NCBI RefSeq assembly: GCF_016652235.1
Contig: NZ_JAEPKU010000008.1
Location: forward strand, 1-64,000
Direction of reading: 5' to 3'
Length of the DNA stretch: 64,000 nucleotides
DNA from: Dysgonomonas sp. Marseille-P4677
GTDB taxonomy: Bacteria > Bacteroidota > Bacteroidia > Bacteroidales > Dysgonomonadaceae
The translations under genes were made by a program, and so were the position numbers. Under the pieces are notes generated by a model. The model was given only the letters and a program-made list of their open reading frames with translations. It was not told where the DNA came from and did no database searches. Positions 32,405-42,650 of the stretch are shown here, one piece after another (positions within the stretch are counted from its first letter, which is position 1; the number at the start of each line of letters is the position of its first letter).

Positions 32405-33385
32405 TTATTTAAAATAAGGCTCTCCATCTTTCCAAAAGACCTCTTTTTGAGATAATAACCATGTTTTGCCATAATCGTTATTTCCCTGATAAAATAAGTA
32501 TGTTCTTTTTGTATCAGGGTCTCTAAAAATATGAGGATGACCCGATTCACAATAATTCCAACTACCTTTGTCTCCATTGGTCAGAAATGGTTTGTTGGAT
32601 AATTTTTCCCAATTGATTCCATCTTTGCTTTTGGCCACGCCTATTTGTTGAGGGTCGTTGTTATATGCCCCTGCATAAAACATTACCAATTCATTACCGA
32701 CTTGTATGACAGAAGCCCCCTCAACACATTTGCCTTCCCAAGGGTATTTTGGTTCCAATATAGCTTTGTCGCATGCTTGAGTCCAATCTTCCTTGTCGAA
32801 TTGAGTGCCGGTAGGAGCAGTAGCTACACCCTGTATTTGTATTTGATAGTCCGGGGTACGTGATGCAAAGTATAAAAAGTATTTATTATTGAATAAGATT
32901 ACTTCAGCATCTATAGCTCTTCCACAATTCCAATCTCCTGAGGGAGAGAATATCGGATTCGTGTTGTTGCGGGTAAAGTTAACCCCATCTGTAGAAAAGG
33001 CATGACAGATAGCGTCTTTTGCTCCATTGCCATAGGTTTGGTAAAAAAGATGAATTGTGTCATTTCTGACCAAAGCACCAGGGGCGCATAGCCCCTTTGC
33101 TTCGTAGTCAGCCTGTGGTGTTATTTCTCCAATGGTTTTCCAATCGGTCAAGTTCTTACTTTTGGCAATTCCTATATTCCATCCACTATTGACATCGTCT
33201 TTTCGTGGAGGTATTGAATAATACATGATATAATCATTTTTGAACTTTACGACATGCGGATCTTTCGAAAAAGGAATTCCTATGCGAGTTGTATCGCCAA
33301 ACATCATTCGTTTTTGTGCAAATAAATTACTACAAAAAAAACAAACTAAGCAGATGAAAGAGAAATTTAATATTTGTAACTTCAT
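32405..33385 (-). CDS. Secreted five-bladed beta-propeller glycosidase-like protein
   Basis: A 326-residue GH43/GH117-like protein with a signal peptide (LNFSFICLVCFFCSNLFAQ). The propeller has repeated blades with the pattern DPHVVKFKNDYIMYYS, APGALVRNDTIHLFYQ and EGASVIQVGNELVMFYAG. Acidic residues in such blades are the catalytic set, but which sugar is cleaved is unknown. It ends the M16 gene run by 7 bp. Confidence 0.78.
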   Translation of the reverse strand: MKLQILNFSFICLVCFFCSNLFAQKRMMFGDTTRIGIPFSKDPHVVKFKNDYIMYYSIPPRKDDVNSGWNIGIAKSKNLTDWKTIGEITPQADYEAKGLCAPGALVRNDTIHLFYQTYGNGAKDAICHAFSTDGVNFTRNNTNPIFSPSGDWNCGRAIDAEVILFNNKYFLYFASRTPDYQIQIQGVATAPTGTQFDKEDWTQACDKAILEPKYPWEGKCVEGASVIQVGNELVMFYAGAYNNDPQQIGVAKSKDGINWEKLSNKPFLTNGDKGSWNYCESGHPHIFRDPDTKRTYLFYQGNNDYGKTWLLSQKEVFWKDGEPYFK

Positions 33386-33392
33386 TGTTGTT

Positions 33393-36194
33393 TTATTCTT
33401 TCGGAGTCATTACGACCTCTATGAGATTGCCTTGCGAAATAATATCTTTTACTAATTGTTGGATATCGGCAGGAGTAATACTTCTGATGCGATTGATGTA
33501 ATCGGTATTTTCATCTTCTCCGTAAAAATGTATTATTTCTGTTGTTGCAGACCAATATCCATTCATCTTTAGATATTCTGTTCGCTTCTTAATTACATTT
33601 TCAATTGCTTTATCAAATTCATCTTTCCTAGGGCCATTATCAGCGAGCTCTTTGATTTCACGATATACAACTGCATTCATGTCGTTAACGCGTTTTGGAT
33701 CAGTGTTAAAATAAATTTGTAATCTAGACTCTCCACTAGGAATATGATCGAATCCAAAATTGGCACTAGCTCCATAAGTCCCGCCTTCATCCCCTCGCAG
33801 TGTACGGAAAAATATCTGATCCAGTATTCCGTTCAGTACATCTCTTTTAAATGCAGGTGCAATATTAGCTTTGAAATCCAAATCTAATAAAGCTGTATAG
33901 TATATGAAAGATGTGGCTTTCGGGGTCTCCATTGCTTGTGTGAAATTGTTTTTAATCACTCCTTTGCGTATTTTCTTGTTTATTTCTTTGTATGTCGCCA
34001 TAAGATTACCAGAAGGCAGACATCCCAGATATTTTTCTATCAAAGGCTTTATGATTTCTTCATCTAATGTGCCTACAAATGTAAATATGAATGACCCCGG
34101 ATTAGCAAAACATTCCTTATACATACTGATCATACGGTCGTAGTCGAGCTTATCTATGTCTGCTACTTCTATTTTTCTTGCTCGTGGTTGGTTTCCGTAT
34201 AGTGTTTTATTTATTGAGTCACTAAAAATATATGAAGGGTTCTTTGCATTGTTCAACATGCTGTTTTTCCTGTTTTCTACGAATGCCTTAAATGCATCTT
34301 CGTCTTTTCGTGGCGAAGTAAGATAGAGGTATGTCAACTGAAGCATAGTCTCAAAGTCCTTAATTGTAGAGTTTCCTTTAACAGCTTGAGTGTAATCTGA
34401 AACTGAAGGCCATACACTCACTGATTTTCCGGCCAGTATCTTAGGCAAGTCTGTTGTGCTGAAATTACCTACGCCACCAATCTGAGAAACTGCATTTATG
34501 AAACTGGCATTAAGAATTTCTTCGTCCGAAAAAATGGATGATCCACCTTTAGCTAATGCTGACATTACTATCTGGTCGTTGTGGAAAGTAGTTTTTTTGA
34601 GGATTACTTTTATTCCGTTCGACAGAGTCCACTCTGTTTCATCATAAAGCCCATTTCGTTTTGTGTCTACCACTTTGCCGGGTTGTGGAAGATTGCTAAT
34701 CAAAGGTTCTTTAGACAAGGTTTCCACATAAGCCTCTAATGGCTGATTCTTAACCTTAGCCATTAAATTTATCAAATCTGTTTCGCTAGGATATTTTAAT
34801 CCCTCCTTTTCGGGTCCGGATACCGTCAATACAACATTGTTGTCAGTAATAGCTTTTTTTATGAAACTGTTGAAAGCCTCCTGTTTTAGTGTAGGTAAAA
34901 TTTCTTTCAGCATTTTATACTCGTACTCGATGCCTGTGATAGGTCCGCTTATTAGAAAATTATGAAGGATAACATTGATAATTTCTCCATTGCTTTGCTT
35001 GTCGCGATTGTTATAGGAATTCTCATAACGTTGCAATAGATTTGCTTTGGCTCTTTCTATTTCTCCTTCAGTAAACCCATACTGTTTTGCCCTTTCGTTC
35101 TCTTGGATTAATATTGTCAAGGCTTCATTGACCTTGCCTTCTTTTACGGAAGCTGAACTGGTCCAAGCTTTTTTAGTGACGGCTACAAAGTAGTTTCCAT
35201 AATAACTATATGCAGAACTAAAAGGTGCATCCGGGCGTTGGGATATTTCGTTTAGTCGTGCAGATAACATTTGAGATACCATATTTCTTATATGTTCCTG
35301 AATGAGCCATTCTTTTGTGTTGCGTTGATTCTCAGGTTCTGTATCATGTTTTATATAAAGACTGATATTTGTCGATGTAGCTTCCGGGTCTGTTACTACA
35401 GATATAATGGGGGATGTGTTGTCCGAAACGGGGTAGTAAACTCTTTCCGCAGGATTTACGGGTTTGGGTATGTCTGTGAAAATTGTTTTTAGCTGTTTTT
35501 CTACATGGTCTACATCTACATTTCCTACTACGATTATCCCTTGCAAATCAGGTCTGTACCATTTTTTGTAGTAGTCGTTCAGTTCTTGATATTTAAAGTT
35601 TTCTATTATGTCCATCTTACCGATTGGCATACGGTCGGCATACTTACTCCCTTTGAAAATTATAGGGAGTTGTTTATCCCATATGCGAGAATAGGCTCCT
35701 GTTCTACTACGCCATTCCTCTTTTATAACCTTACGTTCTTTGTCTATTGCATCGTCCTTGAGAGTGATGAATCCCGACCAGTCGTGCAGCACAAGTAGGC
35801 AGGAATCGATCAGATTTTTATTGTCAGTTGGCATACCGTCAAGAAAATAGACGGTTTGGTCAAAAGATGTGTATGCGTTAATATTCTCGCCTATCTTAGC
35901 GCCATACTTTTCCAATGATCCAACAAGATTTTGAGGGAAATTCTTTGTAGACCCAAAAGCCATATGTTCAAGGAAGTGAGCTAATCCAGCCTGGTTATCA
36001 TCTTCCTGTATAGATCCTACTTTTTGTACCAAGTAATATGCAGCTCGGTTTTCCGGATAATTATTATGCCGGATAAAGTAAGTGAGTCCATTGTCTAGTT
36101 TTCCCTGTCTGATTTGAGGGTCGAATGGTAAATTTTGTGTCTTTGCCACAGATGTAATGACGAAGAGCACTAAAAGGATAGTGATTTTTCTCAT
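33393..36194 (-). CDS. M16-family (pitrilysin-like) zinc peptidase
   Basis: A 933-residue protease with a signal peptide and two M16 halves. The zinc site HxxEH is in HFLEHMAFG (His73, Glu76, His77). The second half lacks that motif, as in fused M16 enzymes. It is expected in the periplasm or outer membrane and degrades small peptides. Its -7 box is at 36225. Confidence 0.93.
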   Translation of the reverse strand: MRKITILLVLFVITSVAKTQNLPFDPQIRQGKLDNGLTYFIRHNNYPENRAAYYLVQKVGSIQEDDNQAGLAHFLEHMAFGSTKNFPQNLVGSLEKYGAKIGENINAYTSFDQTVYFLDGMPTDNKNLIDSCLLVLHDWSGFITLKDDAIDKERKVIKEEWRSRTGAYSRIWDKQLPIIFKGSKYADRMPIGKMDIIENFKYQELNDYYKKWYRPDLQGIIVVGNVDVDHVEKQLKTIFTDIPKPVNPAERVYYPVSDNTSPIISVVTDPEATSTNISLYIKHDTEPENQRNTKEWLIQEHIRNMVSQMLSARLNEISQRPDAPFSSAYSYYGNYFVAVTKKAWTSSASVKEGKVNEALTILIQENERAKQYGFTEGEIERAKANLLQRYENSYNNRDKQSNGEIINVILHNFLISGPITGIEYEYKMLKEILPTLKQEAFNSFIKKAITDNNVVLTVSGPEKEGLKYPSETDLINLMAKVKNQPLEAYVETLSKEPLISNLPQPGKVVDTKRNGLYDETEWTLSNGIKVILKKTTFHNDQIVMSALAKGGSSIFSDEEILNASFINAVSQIGGVGNFSTTDLPKILAGKSVSVWPSVSDYTQAVKGNSTIKDFETMLQLTYLYLTSPRKDEDAFKAFVENRKNSMLNNAKNPSYIFSDSINKTLYGNQPRARKIEVADIDKLDYDRMISMYKECFANPGSFIFTFVGTLDEEIIKPLIEKYLGCLPSGNLMATYKEINKKIRKGVIKNNFTQAMETPKATSFIYYTALLDLDFKANIAPAFKRDVLNGILDQIFFRTLRGDEGGTYGASANFGFDHIPSGESRLQIYFNTDPKRVNDMNAVVYREIKELADNGPRKDEFDKAIENVIKKRTEYLKMNGYWSATTEIIHFYGEDENTDYINRIRSITPADIQQLVKDIISQGNLIEVVMTPKE

Positions 36195-36224
36195 AGGGCA
36201 TTCGATTTTTAGTTGTCGATTTTA

Positions 36225-36232
36225 CAAATATA
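36225..36232 (-). promoter_or_regulatory. -7 promoter box of the M16 peptidase gene
   Basis: TATATTTG on the minus strand, 31 bp upstream of the ATG at 36194. Confidence 0.5.
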
Positions 36233-36390
36233 ACTTTTAAGTTAAAATAAATAAGATGAAAAGAGGAAGAATTTCTCTATAACTTCAATTTAATAAGACT
36301 TCTTGATTGTCAATTAAAAAAAGATAAATAATAAAGAGATTTTAACCCAAGTAGGGCGTGATACAAAGTGTAAAACATAAATATTTTTTG

Positions 36391-36398
36391 TACTTTTG
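36391..36398 (+). promoter_or_regulatory. -7 promoter box of pyrG
   Basis: TACTTTTG, 42 bp upstream of the GTG start. A longer reading of the gene from 36396 would begin inside this box, so the GTG at 36441 is preferred. Confidence 0.6.
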
Positions 36399-36440
36399 TC
36401 CTTTCTTTTTGGAGTCTTAAAAAAAATAAAACAAAAAGTC

Positions 36441-38051
36441 GTGGCTAATACGAAGTATATATTTGTAACAGGAGGTGTTATATCCTCTTTAGGGAAAGGG
36501 ATTGTAGCCTCTTCATTGGGTAAACTGCTACAGGCAAGAGGTTATAAAGTGACAATTCAGAAACTGGACCCATATATCAATATTGATCCCGGAACATTAA
36601 ACCCATATGAACATGGTGAGTGCTATGTGACAGTCGACGGACATGAGGCCGATTTGGATTTAGGGCATTACGAGCGTTTTCTTAATCAGCCGACTCATAA
36701 GGACAACAATATAACTACCGGACGTATTTATCAGAATGTGATAAATAAAGAACGTAAAGGAGATTATTTGGGTAAGACTGTTCAGATTGTACCACATATT
36801 ACGGATGAGATAAAACGTAATATCAAAATGTTAGGTACAAAGTATAACTACGATTTTGTAATAACCGAAATAGGTGGAACAGTAGGGGATATTGAATCTT
36901 TACCATTCATAGAAAGTGTGCGCCAATTACGTTGGGAATTGGGCAAAAACTGCTTGTGTGTACATCTTACTTATGTTCCGTATATTGCAGCGGCTAAAGA
37001 AGTAAAAACAAAACCGACTCAGCATTCGGTTAAACAACTCCAATCAGAAGGAGTACAGCCCGATATGTTAGTATTGCGCACAGAGCATCCTTTGAATAAA
37101 GAAATTTTAAAGAAGGTAGCATTATTCTGTAATGTAGAGGTGGATGCGGTTGTTCAATCTGTCGATGTGCCTACTATCTACGAAGTGCCATTGAATATGC
37201 AGGCACAAAATATGGATGAAATTGTACTTCGTAAACTAGATATGCCAATAGGTGAAAAACCGGCTATGCAACCATGGCGTGATTTTCTGGATAAGAAGAA
37301 ACACGCAAAAGAAACTGTGCGTATAGCCTTGGTTGGCAAATATGTAGAACTACCGGATGCATATAAGTCAATAAATGAATCATTGTTACAAGCTGCTATA
37401 TATAATGAGCATAAGTTAGATCTTCATTTTATATTATCTGACAAATTGACTGATGAGAATGTGCAAAAAGTATTGTCTTCGATGGATGGCATAGTTGTTG
37501 CACCCGGATTTGGACAGCGTGGTTTGGAAGGAAAACTTGTCGCTTTGAAATATGCTCGTGAAAACGATGTACCTACATTTGGTATCTGTCTGGGTATGCA
37601 ATGTATGGTTATCGAGTTTGCAAGGAATGTATTAGGACTAGAGGATGCTAACTCAACCGAAATGAATCCTCATACACCTTTTAAGGTTATTGACCTGATG
37701 GAAGAGCAAAAGAATATTACCAATATGGGAGGAACAATGCGCCTTGGAGCTTATAAATGTGAATTGGAGAAAGGCTCACTTGTTTATAAAGCATATGGTA
37801 AGAAGCTTATAGAAGAGCGTCATCGTCATCGTTTCGAATTTAATGGTGATTACAGAGAGGACTTTGAAAAGAACGGAATGAAGTGTACAGGAATCAATCC
37901 TGATATGGGATTAGTGGAAGTAGTGGAAATAGTGGGCAAGAAATGGTTTCTTGGAGTACAATTCCATCCTGAATACAATAGTACTGTAGTATCTCCCAAT
38001 CCGTTATTCCTAAGTTTTATAAAAGCTGTTGTAGATAATAAAAAGAAATAA
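36441..38051 (+). CDS. pyrG: CTP synthase PyrG
   Basis: A 536-residue CTP synthase from the GTG at 36441 (protein MANTKYIFVTGGVISSLGKG), matching the normal length. The ATP-dependent synthetase domain begins with the P-loop SSLGKGI. The glutaminase has GICLGMQCM with the catalytic Cys, and FHPE. It makes CTP from UTP with glutamine. The yidC gene follows 32 bp later and is likely co-transcribed. Confidence 0.97.
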   Translation: MANTKYIFVTGGVISSLGKGIVASSLGKLLQARGYKVTIQKLDPYINIDPGTLNPYEHGECYVTVDGHEADLDLGHYERFLNQPTHKDNNITTGRIYQNVINKERKGDYLGKTVQIVPHITDEIKRNIKMLGTKYNYDFVITEIGGTVGDIESLPFIESVRQLRWELGKNCLCVHLTYVPYIAAAKEVKTKPTQHSVKQLQSEGVQPDMLVLRTEHPLNKEILKKVALFCNVEVDAVVQSVDVPTIYEVPLNMQAQNMDEIVLRKLDMPIGEKPAMQPWRDFLDKKKHAKETVRIALVGKYVELPDAYKSINESLLQAAIYNEHKLDLHFILSDKLTDENVQKVLSSMDGIVVAPGFGQRGLEGKLVALKYARENDVPTFGICLGMQCMVIEFARNVLGLEDANSTEMNPHTPFKVIDLMEEQKNITNMGGTMRLGAYKCELEKGSLVYKAYGKKLIEERHRHRFEFNGDYREDFEKNGMKCTGINPDMGLVEVVEIVGKKWFLGVQFHPEYNSTVVSPNPLFLSFIKAVVDNKKK

Positions 38052-38083
38052 TAAGAAAGGTATATAAATTTATTAAATTATAG

Positions 38084-40021
38084 ATGGACAAGAATACGAT
38101 TACCGGGTTTGTACTCATCGCTGCCGTAATCATCGGTTTCACTTTGTTGAGCAAGCCTTCTGCTGAAGAAATTGCTAAACAAAAAGAGCAACATAGAAGA
38201 GATTCTATAGAATATGTGCAAACTCTTGAAAGAGAAAAAGAACTTGCCGATCGGAAAGATACAACAGTTGATAAAACAGAAAATACAGTCGATGATTTTT
38301 TTGCTGTTCCTGTTGAGAACAAAGATTCTGTTTTTACAGCAGTAGATTCATTGCAAACTGCTACACAGCAAGCTGAACAACTCATTACTCTCGAAAATAG
38401 TAAGTTGAGAATCGTTTTCTCTACCAAAGGTGGGAAAATGGTGAGTGCTCAACTGAAAGAGTATGCTCGCTACGATGGTGATTCTTTGTATCTCTTTAAT
38501 AATGATGCAGATTTTGCACTACTACTTACGAATAAACAAAATAAAGTTCTTAGCACAAGAGACTTGATATTTACCCCAATTAAGTCAGATGCAGATAATT
38601 CTTTAATAATGCGTTTTTCTTATGCAGCTAATCAGCATGTCGATTTTATATACAAATTGACGGGAGATGATTATATGCTTAAGTATGATGTTAGCTTGGT
38701 GGGTTTAGAGCCGATGCTTGACCGGAATAAAGCAGACATCATAGAACTAAACTGGTCGCAAAAATTGCGTCGTCAGGAGAAAAGTGTAAAGAATGAGCAA
38801 CGATATTCGCATCTTCACTATAAATATATAGGTGGTGATGTAAAAGAATTGAGTAGCGAGAAGAGTGAAGAACTGGAAGTGAAAGAACCCGTTAAGTGGA
38901 TAGCATTTAAAAACCGATTCTTTGCTCCAATCTTTATTGCAGATAATAAAATAGAGACAGCATTGCTAGACTCTAAAGTGCTTGTCACAGACGAAAATAG
39001 TGAATATTTGAAAGCCTTCGATACGAAGATATATGCACCGGCGGAGGTAGATGCGAGTTCAGGTTCTATAAATGCCGGATTTACTTATTATCTTGGACCG
39101 ATGTCGTTTTCTTTACTAAGTAGCTATGACGATAATATTAGCGACGCAAACAAACAGCTGGATCTGGATAAACTAGTACCTCTGGGTTGGACTCTATTCC
39201 GTTGGGTTAATCAATATTTTGTAATTCCTATTTTCAATTTATTGAAAGGAACGGGATTGTCGATGGGTATTATTATATTATTATTGACAGTAATAGTTAA
39301 ACTTGTAATTTCTCCATTGACGTATAAGTCGTTTATGTCATCTGCCAAAATGCGTGTTCTACGTCCTCAGGTAGAAGAGATAAGTGCTAAGTTTCCGAAA
39401 CAGGAGCAAGCTATGGAAAAACAACAAGCTACCATGGCTCTCTACAGTAAAGCCGGGGTTAATCCGATGAGTGGATGTATTCCGATGTTGTTGCAGATGC
39501 CTATTCTGATAGCTTTATTCTCGTTCTTCCCTAATGCAATAGAACTACGTCAGCAAAGTTTCCTATGGGCGACAGACCTTTCTAATTATGATGCTATAAT
39601 AGAGTGGAAAACTCATATTCCACTTATAGGTACACATATTAGTTTATTCTGTATACTGATGACGATAACAAATATTATCTACACTAAGTTCAATATGGAG
39701 ATGACCAATACCGGTCAACAACAGATGCCGGGTATGAAATGGATGATGTATCTGATGCCATTGATCTTCCTATTTATGTTGAATGATTATCCGTCAGGAC
39801 TTACATATTATTATTTCTTGTCATTGTTGATTACGATTTTACTAACTATCGGATTCCGTTATATAATAGATGAAGACAAAGTATTGGCAAAGTTGGAAGC
39901 TAATAAGGCTAAACCTAAAAAGAAATCTGGCTTTATGGCTCGTTTAGCTGAAGCTCAAAAATTACAGCAACAACAAATGAACCAGAGAAATAAAACAAAT
40001 AGTACAAAGAGGAAAAGATAA
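38084..40021 (+). CDS. yidC: Membrane protein insertase YidC
   Basis: A 645-residue YidC/Oxa1 insertase. N-terminal span ITGFVLIAAVIIGFTLL, a large periplasmic domain (about residues 40-370) and the conserved core with YKSFMSSAKMRVLRPQVEEI and the GCIPMLLQMPIL segment. The basic C-tail (KRKR end) helps bind ribosomes. It places proteins into the inner membrane. It follows pyrG; a terminator comes after it. Confidence 0.96.
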   Translation: MDKNTITGFVLIAAVIIGFTLLSKPSAEEIAKQKEQHRRDSIEYVQTLEREKELADRKDTTVDKTENTVDDFFAVPVENKDSVFTAVDSLQTATQQAEQLITLENSKLRIVFSTKGGKMVSAQLKEYARYDGDSLYLFNNDADFALLLTNKQNKVLSTRDLIFTPIKSDADNSLIMRFSYAANQHVDFIYKLTGDDYMLKYDVSLVGLEPMLDRNKADIIELNWSQKLRRQEKSVKNEQRYSHLHYKYIGGDVKELSSEKSEELEVKEPVKWIAFKNRFFAPIFIADNKIETALLDSKVLVTDENSEYLKAFDTKIYAPAEVDASSGSINAGFTYYLGPMSFSLLSSYDDNISDANKQLDLDKLVPLGWTLFRWVNQYFVIPIFNLLKGTGLSMGIIILLLTVIVKLVISPLTYKSFMSSAKMRVLRPQVEEISAKFPKQEQAMEKQQATMALYSKAGVNPMSGCIPMLLQMPILIALFSFFPNAIELRQQSFLWATDLSNYDAIIEWKTHIPLIGTHISLFCILMTITNIIYTKFNMEMTNTGQQQMPGMKWMMYLMPLIFLFMLNDYPSGLTYYYFLSLLITILLTIGFRYIIDEDKVLAKLEANKAKPKKKSGFMARLAEAQKLQQQQMNQRNKTNSTKRKR

Positions 40022-40043
40022 ATCTGATTTCTAAATATATGAA

Positions 40044-40075
40044 AAAGGTTATTCTATCAAAGAATAGCCTTTTTT
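40044..40075 (+). terminator. Terminator after yidC
   Basis: A stem AAGGTTATTCT pairs with AGAATAGCCTT (one G-T pair), followed by a T-run. It lies 22 bp beyond the yidC stop. Confidence 0.75.
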
Positions 40076-40078
40076 GTT

Positions 40079-40086
40079 TATTTTTG
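40079..40086 (+). promoter_or_regulatory. -7 promoter box of the GT14-like gene
   Basis: TATTTTTG, 21 bp upstream of the ATG at 40108. Confidence 0.45.
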
Positions 40087-40107
40087 TACAAATTCAAAAA
40101 TTAGAGG

Positions 40108-40965
40108 ATGAAGATATGTTATCTGATATTAGCGCATAATAATATAGCGCATTTGGATCGTTTGATAAATGCTTTGCATGATTCAGACAATAGCTTCTAT
40201 ATTCATCTGGATAAGAAAGTAAGCACGATCTACACTCCTCACGACGATAACGTAGAAGTTATACCCGAACGAATTGATATCAATTGGGGCGGTTTTACAA
40301 TGGTTGAGGCCACCTTGGTTTTGATGAAATACGGCATAAATAAATCTCCTGATGCAGACTATTATATTTTAATAAGCGGAGTTGACTATCCAATACGTTC
40401 TAAAGTATTTCTTGAGAACCTGTTGAATAGAGGAAAAGAATATATCGATATTGCACCTGTTCCTGTACCTTATAAACCTGTAGAGCGATATGAATATTAC
40501 TATTTTGATTATAATCGTCGTAATGTAAAATTTTATAATCCTAAATTTCTGATCGAAGTATTCTTAAAGAAACTAAGAATAAAAAGACAAGCTCCATTTA
40601 AAGTCTATGCAGGTACTCAATGGTTTGGGCTTACTCAGGCATGTGTGCAATATATTTTGAAGACTGTGGATGAGGATAAGCGTTATATAAATTTTTTCAG
40701 GAATACACTTGTTCCCGATGAAGCTTTCTTTCAAACTATTATTGGTAATTCACCATTTCTTAATAATACAGCTTCAAGCCTTACATATACAGATTGGGAG
40801 GTTCCTGTTCCTCCTGCTACAATAGGAGATAATCATGTTGATTTTCTAAGGACACACATCGAATTTAGTGATGAATATGGCCAGCGTTTTCCTTATTTTG
40901 CAAGGAAGTTTAATGATAATAGTCTTCCTGTTTTAAATAGAATAGATTTAGAATTAAGACAATAG
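40108..40965 (+). CDS. GT14-like beta-1,6-N-acetylglucosaminyltransferase
   Basis: A 285-residue transferase of the core-2/I-branching family. The N terminus has YLILAHNNIAHLDRLI and FYIHLDKK; the middle has YYILISGVDYPIRSK; the C-terminal part WFGLTQACVQYILK and VPDEAFFQTIIGNS, where the acidic residue is the catalytic Glu. It probably adds a sugar to an envelope glycan. The acceptor is unknown. The gene overlaps folK's 3' end by 12 bp (convergent). Confidence 0.8.
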   Translation: MKICYLILAHNNIAHLDRLINALHDSDNSFYIHLDKKVSTIYTPHDDNVEVIPERIDINWGGFTMVEATLVLMKYGINKSPDADYYILISGVDYPIRSKVFLENLLNRGKEYIDIAPVPVPYKPVERYEYYYFDYNRRNVKFYNPKFLIEVFLKKLRIKRQAPFKVYAGTQWFGLTQACVQYILKTVDEDKRYINFFRNTLVPDEAFFQTIIGNSPFLNNTASSLTYTDWEVPVPPATIGDNHVDFLRTHIEFSDEYGQRFPYFARKFNDNSLPVLNRIDLELRQ

Positions 40966-41337
40966 TTGAATATCTAATGTGGGTAATAGGTCCTTTATAT
41001 AAGTACGTTCTATATCTGTAGCTTTTATAATTTCCTGATTCCATATTACGATATCTATGTCTATAACGACTATTCCGCTTTCTTTATCAGAAGCCTTTCG
41101 TCCCATTTTCTTCTCCAGCTCTTTCAGGGCTGCATGGATATCTTCTTTATCTTGTTCGGTATACGCAATAGCCAATTGATTGAGAAAATCATTATGATAT
41201 TTTACGCCGTAGGGTTTGGTAATAGAGGTCTCAGAATAATGTATTTCTTCAAATAGATTATTCAATAGTTGGTGACAAAGAACCAGACTAGCTTCTCTAT
41301 TTTCATTTGTCCCTATGCTAAGCAAGATTTTGTTCAT
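40954..41337 (-). CDS. folK: HPPK, 6-hydroxymethyl-dihydropterin pyrophosphokinase
   Basis: A 127-residue enzyme from the ATG at 41337 (MNKILLSIGTNENR); an alternative start at 41361 adds eight residues. The ATP-binding region is the segment SGIVVIDIDIVIW, with the conserved Asp pair. It is shorter than usual (about 158 in E. coli) but keeps the core. It joins the folate pathway before dihydropteroate synthase. Its last 12 bp overlap the opposite-strand GT14 gene. Confidence 0.8.
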   Translation of the reverse strand: MNKILLSIGTNENREASLVLCHQLLNNLFEEIHYSETSITKPYGVKYHNDFLNQLAIAYTEQDKEDIHAALKELEKKMGRKASDKESGIVVIDIDIVIWNQEIIKATDIERTYIKDLLPTLDIQLLS

Positions 41338-41410
41338 AATTGCTTGCAAATATACACTCATTTCTGAAAACAGGATGGAATATTTACTGCAAATTAAGAC
41401 AAAAATATAC

Positions 41411-42523
41411 TTATTTAAGTGGAATTACCATGTTCCATGTTCGCTCAAAGTTCCAAGGTGAACTTCCTGCTCCTGTGGCAGCGAATAGATGCGTTGGTTT
41501 TCCATTTTCAATTAGCAGAAACGGCCGCTCGAAATTCGCTTGATGGGTTACGGAACCATCATTCCATCTTACAGTTCTGGAATATGCTTTTACAGGATTT
41601 GATAATTTCCAATCAATGCCGTCTTTTGATGTTGCATGTATTCCACCTCCTTCTTCTCCGCAAATATGTCCAAAACGATCTTTCATAATCAATTCATAGA
41701 ATTCTCCATTATGCCATACAAATGGATCTTCTACATCATTGTCTTGATTGGCGGCTGTATCAAATCTGAAAATAGGTTCATCAGATAATCGTTTATATTC
41801 TCCAAGAGGGTGATCGGCTTCAGCAACGCCAAGTAATAGTGGTGGAGCCGAATTGACAGGAGAAGATTTGTACATTAATAATATTTTGCCTGTGATAGGA
41901 TTGATTACAGGTGATGGATTTGTTGTTATCGTGGCATCCCATTTGCCTGGGCGTGGTTCTATTGCAGGTCTTTCAGGTCTGTGCCATGGGCCATATAACG
42001 ATTTTGACCATGCCACACCGATACGTTTATTCATCCATGCACGTTCAAACCAATCATTTTGCCATTCAGTTCCTGCTTGTGGAACAGGAAAATCATATGT
42101 TGTGCCAAAATAATATAGATAATAGGTCCCTTTGAAATAAATTACTCTAGGGTTGTGTGTGACCAGTCCGTCAAAATACTCGGCCCCGCGTATAGGGAGT
42201 GATACATCGGAAAACAGATAAGGACCTTCAGGTTTATCTGCTATGGCATGTACTACCTGTGAATTTGTAACCCATCCCTGAAATCCGATATCTTTCTTCC
42301 AGCGATCTGCAAACATATGATATTTTCCATCCTCTCCCTTGATTACAGAAGAGCCCCAGACCCAGTAGTCGGGCATTTCGAACCCTCCGCCAATAGGTGC
42401 TGGTAATAATTTGTCAATGAAAGAGCCTGTTGAGTTTTTTGCATATAGAATTTGGGGTGCTGCTGTTGCTGCGAAAATACCAAGAGCAGCCTTTTTTAAA
42501 AAGATACGACGAGATATGGGCAT
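41411..42523 (-). CDS. Exported beta-propeller glycosidase-like protein
   Basis: A 370-residue protein. The N terminus (SRRIFLKKAALGIFAATAAP) contains a Tat-like twin-Arg, then a hydrophobic helix. The propeller has blade repeats, including THNPRVIYFKGTYYLYYFG and EDPFVWHNGEFYELIMKD, typical of GH43/GH117/DUF4185-like folds. The substrate is unknown. It converges on folK across a 73-bp gap. Confidence 0.7.
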   Translation of the reverse strand: MPISRRIFLKKAALGIFAATAAPQILYAKNSTGSFIDKLLPAPIGGGFEMPDYWVWGSSVIKGEDGKYHMFADRWKKDIGFQGWVTNSQVVHAIADKPEGPYLFSDVSLPIRGAEYFDGLVTHNPRVIYFKGTYYLYYFGTTYDFPVPQAGTEWQNDWFERAWMNKRIGVAWSKSLYGPWHRPERPAIEPRPGKWDATITTNPSPVINPITGKILLMYKSSPVNSAPPLLLGVAEADHPLGEYKRLSDEPIFRFDTAANQDNDVEDPFVWHNGEFYELIMKDRFGHICGEEGGGIHATSKDGIDWKLSNPVKAYSRTVRWNDGSVTHQANFERPFLLIENGKPTHLFAATGAGSSPWNFERTWNMVIPLK

Positions 42524-42600
42524 GTGATTAGAATTTTCCGAAATTTATGTAAAATTAGAATAGTTTGAGCAAAGAAGAAAATTATAATAGGTTTATTTTA

Positions 42601-42608
42601 TAAATTTG
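42601..42608 (+). promoter_or_regulatory. -7 promoter box of kdsB
   Basis: TAAATTTG, 42 bp upstream of the ATG at 42651. Confidence 0.5.
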
Positions 42609-42650
42609 TAAATTCATTAATTGAAATCATCTATATCAGTATACATAATT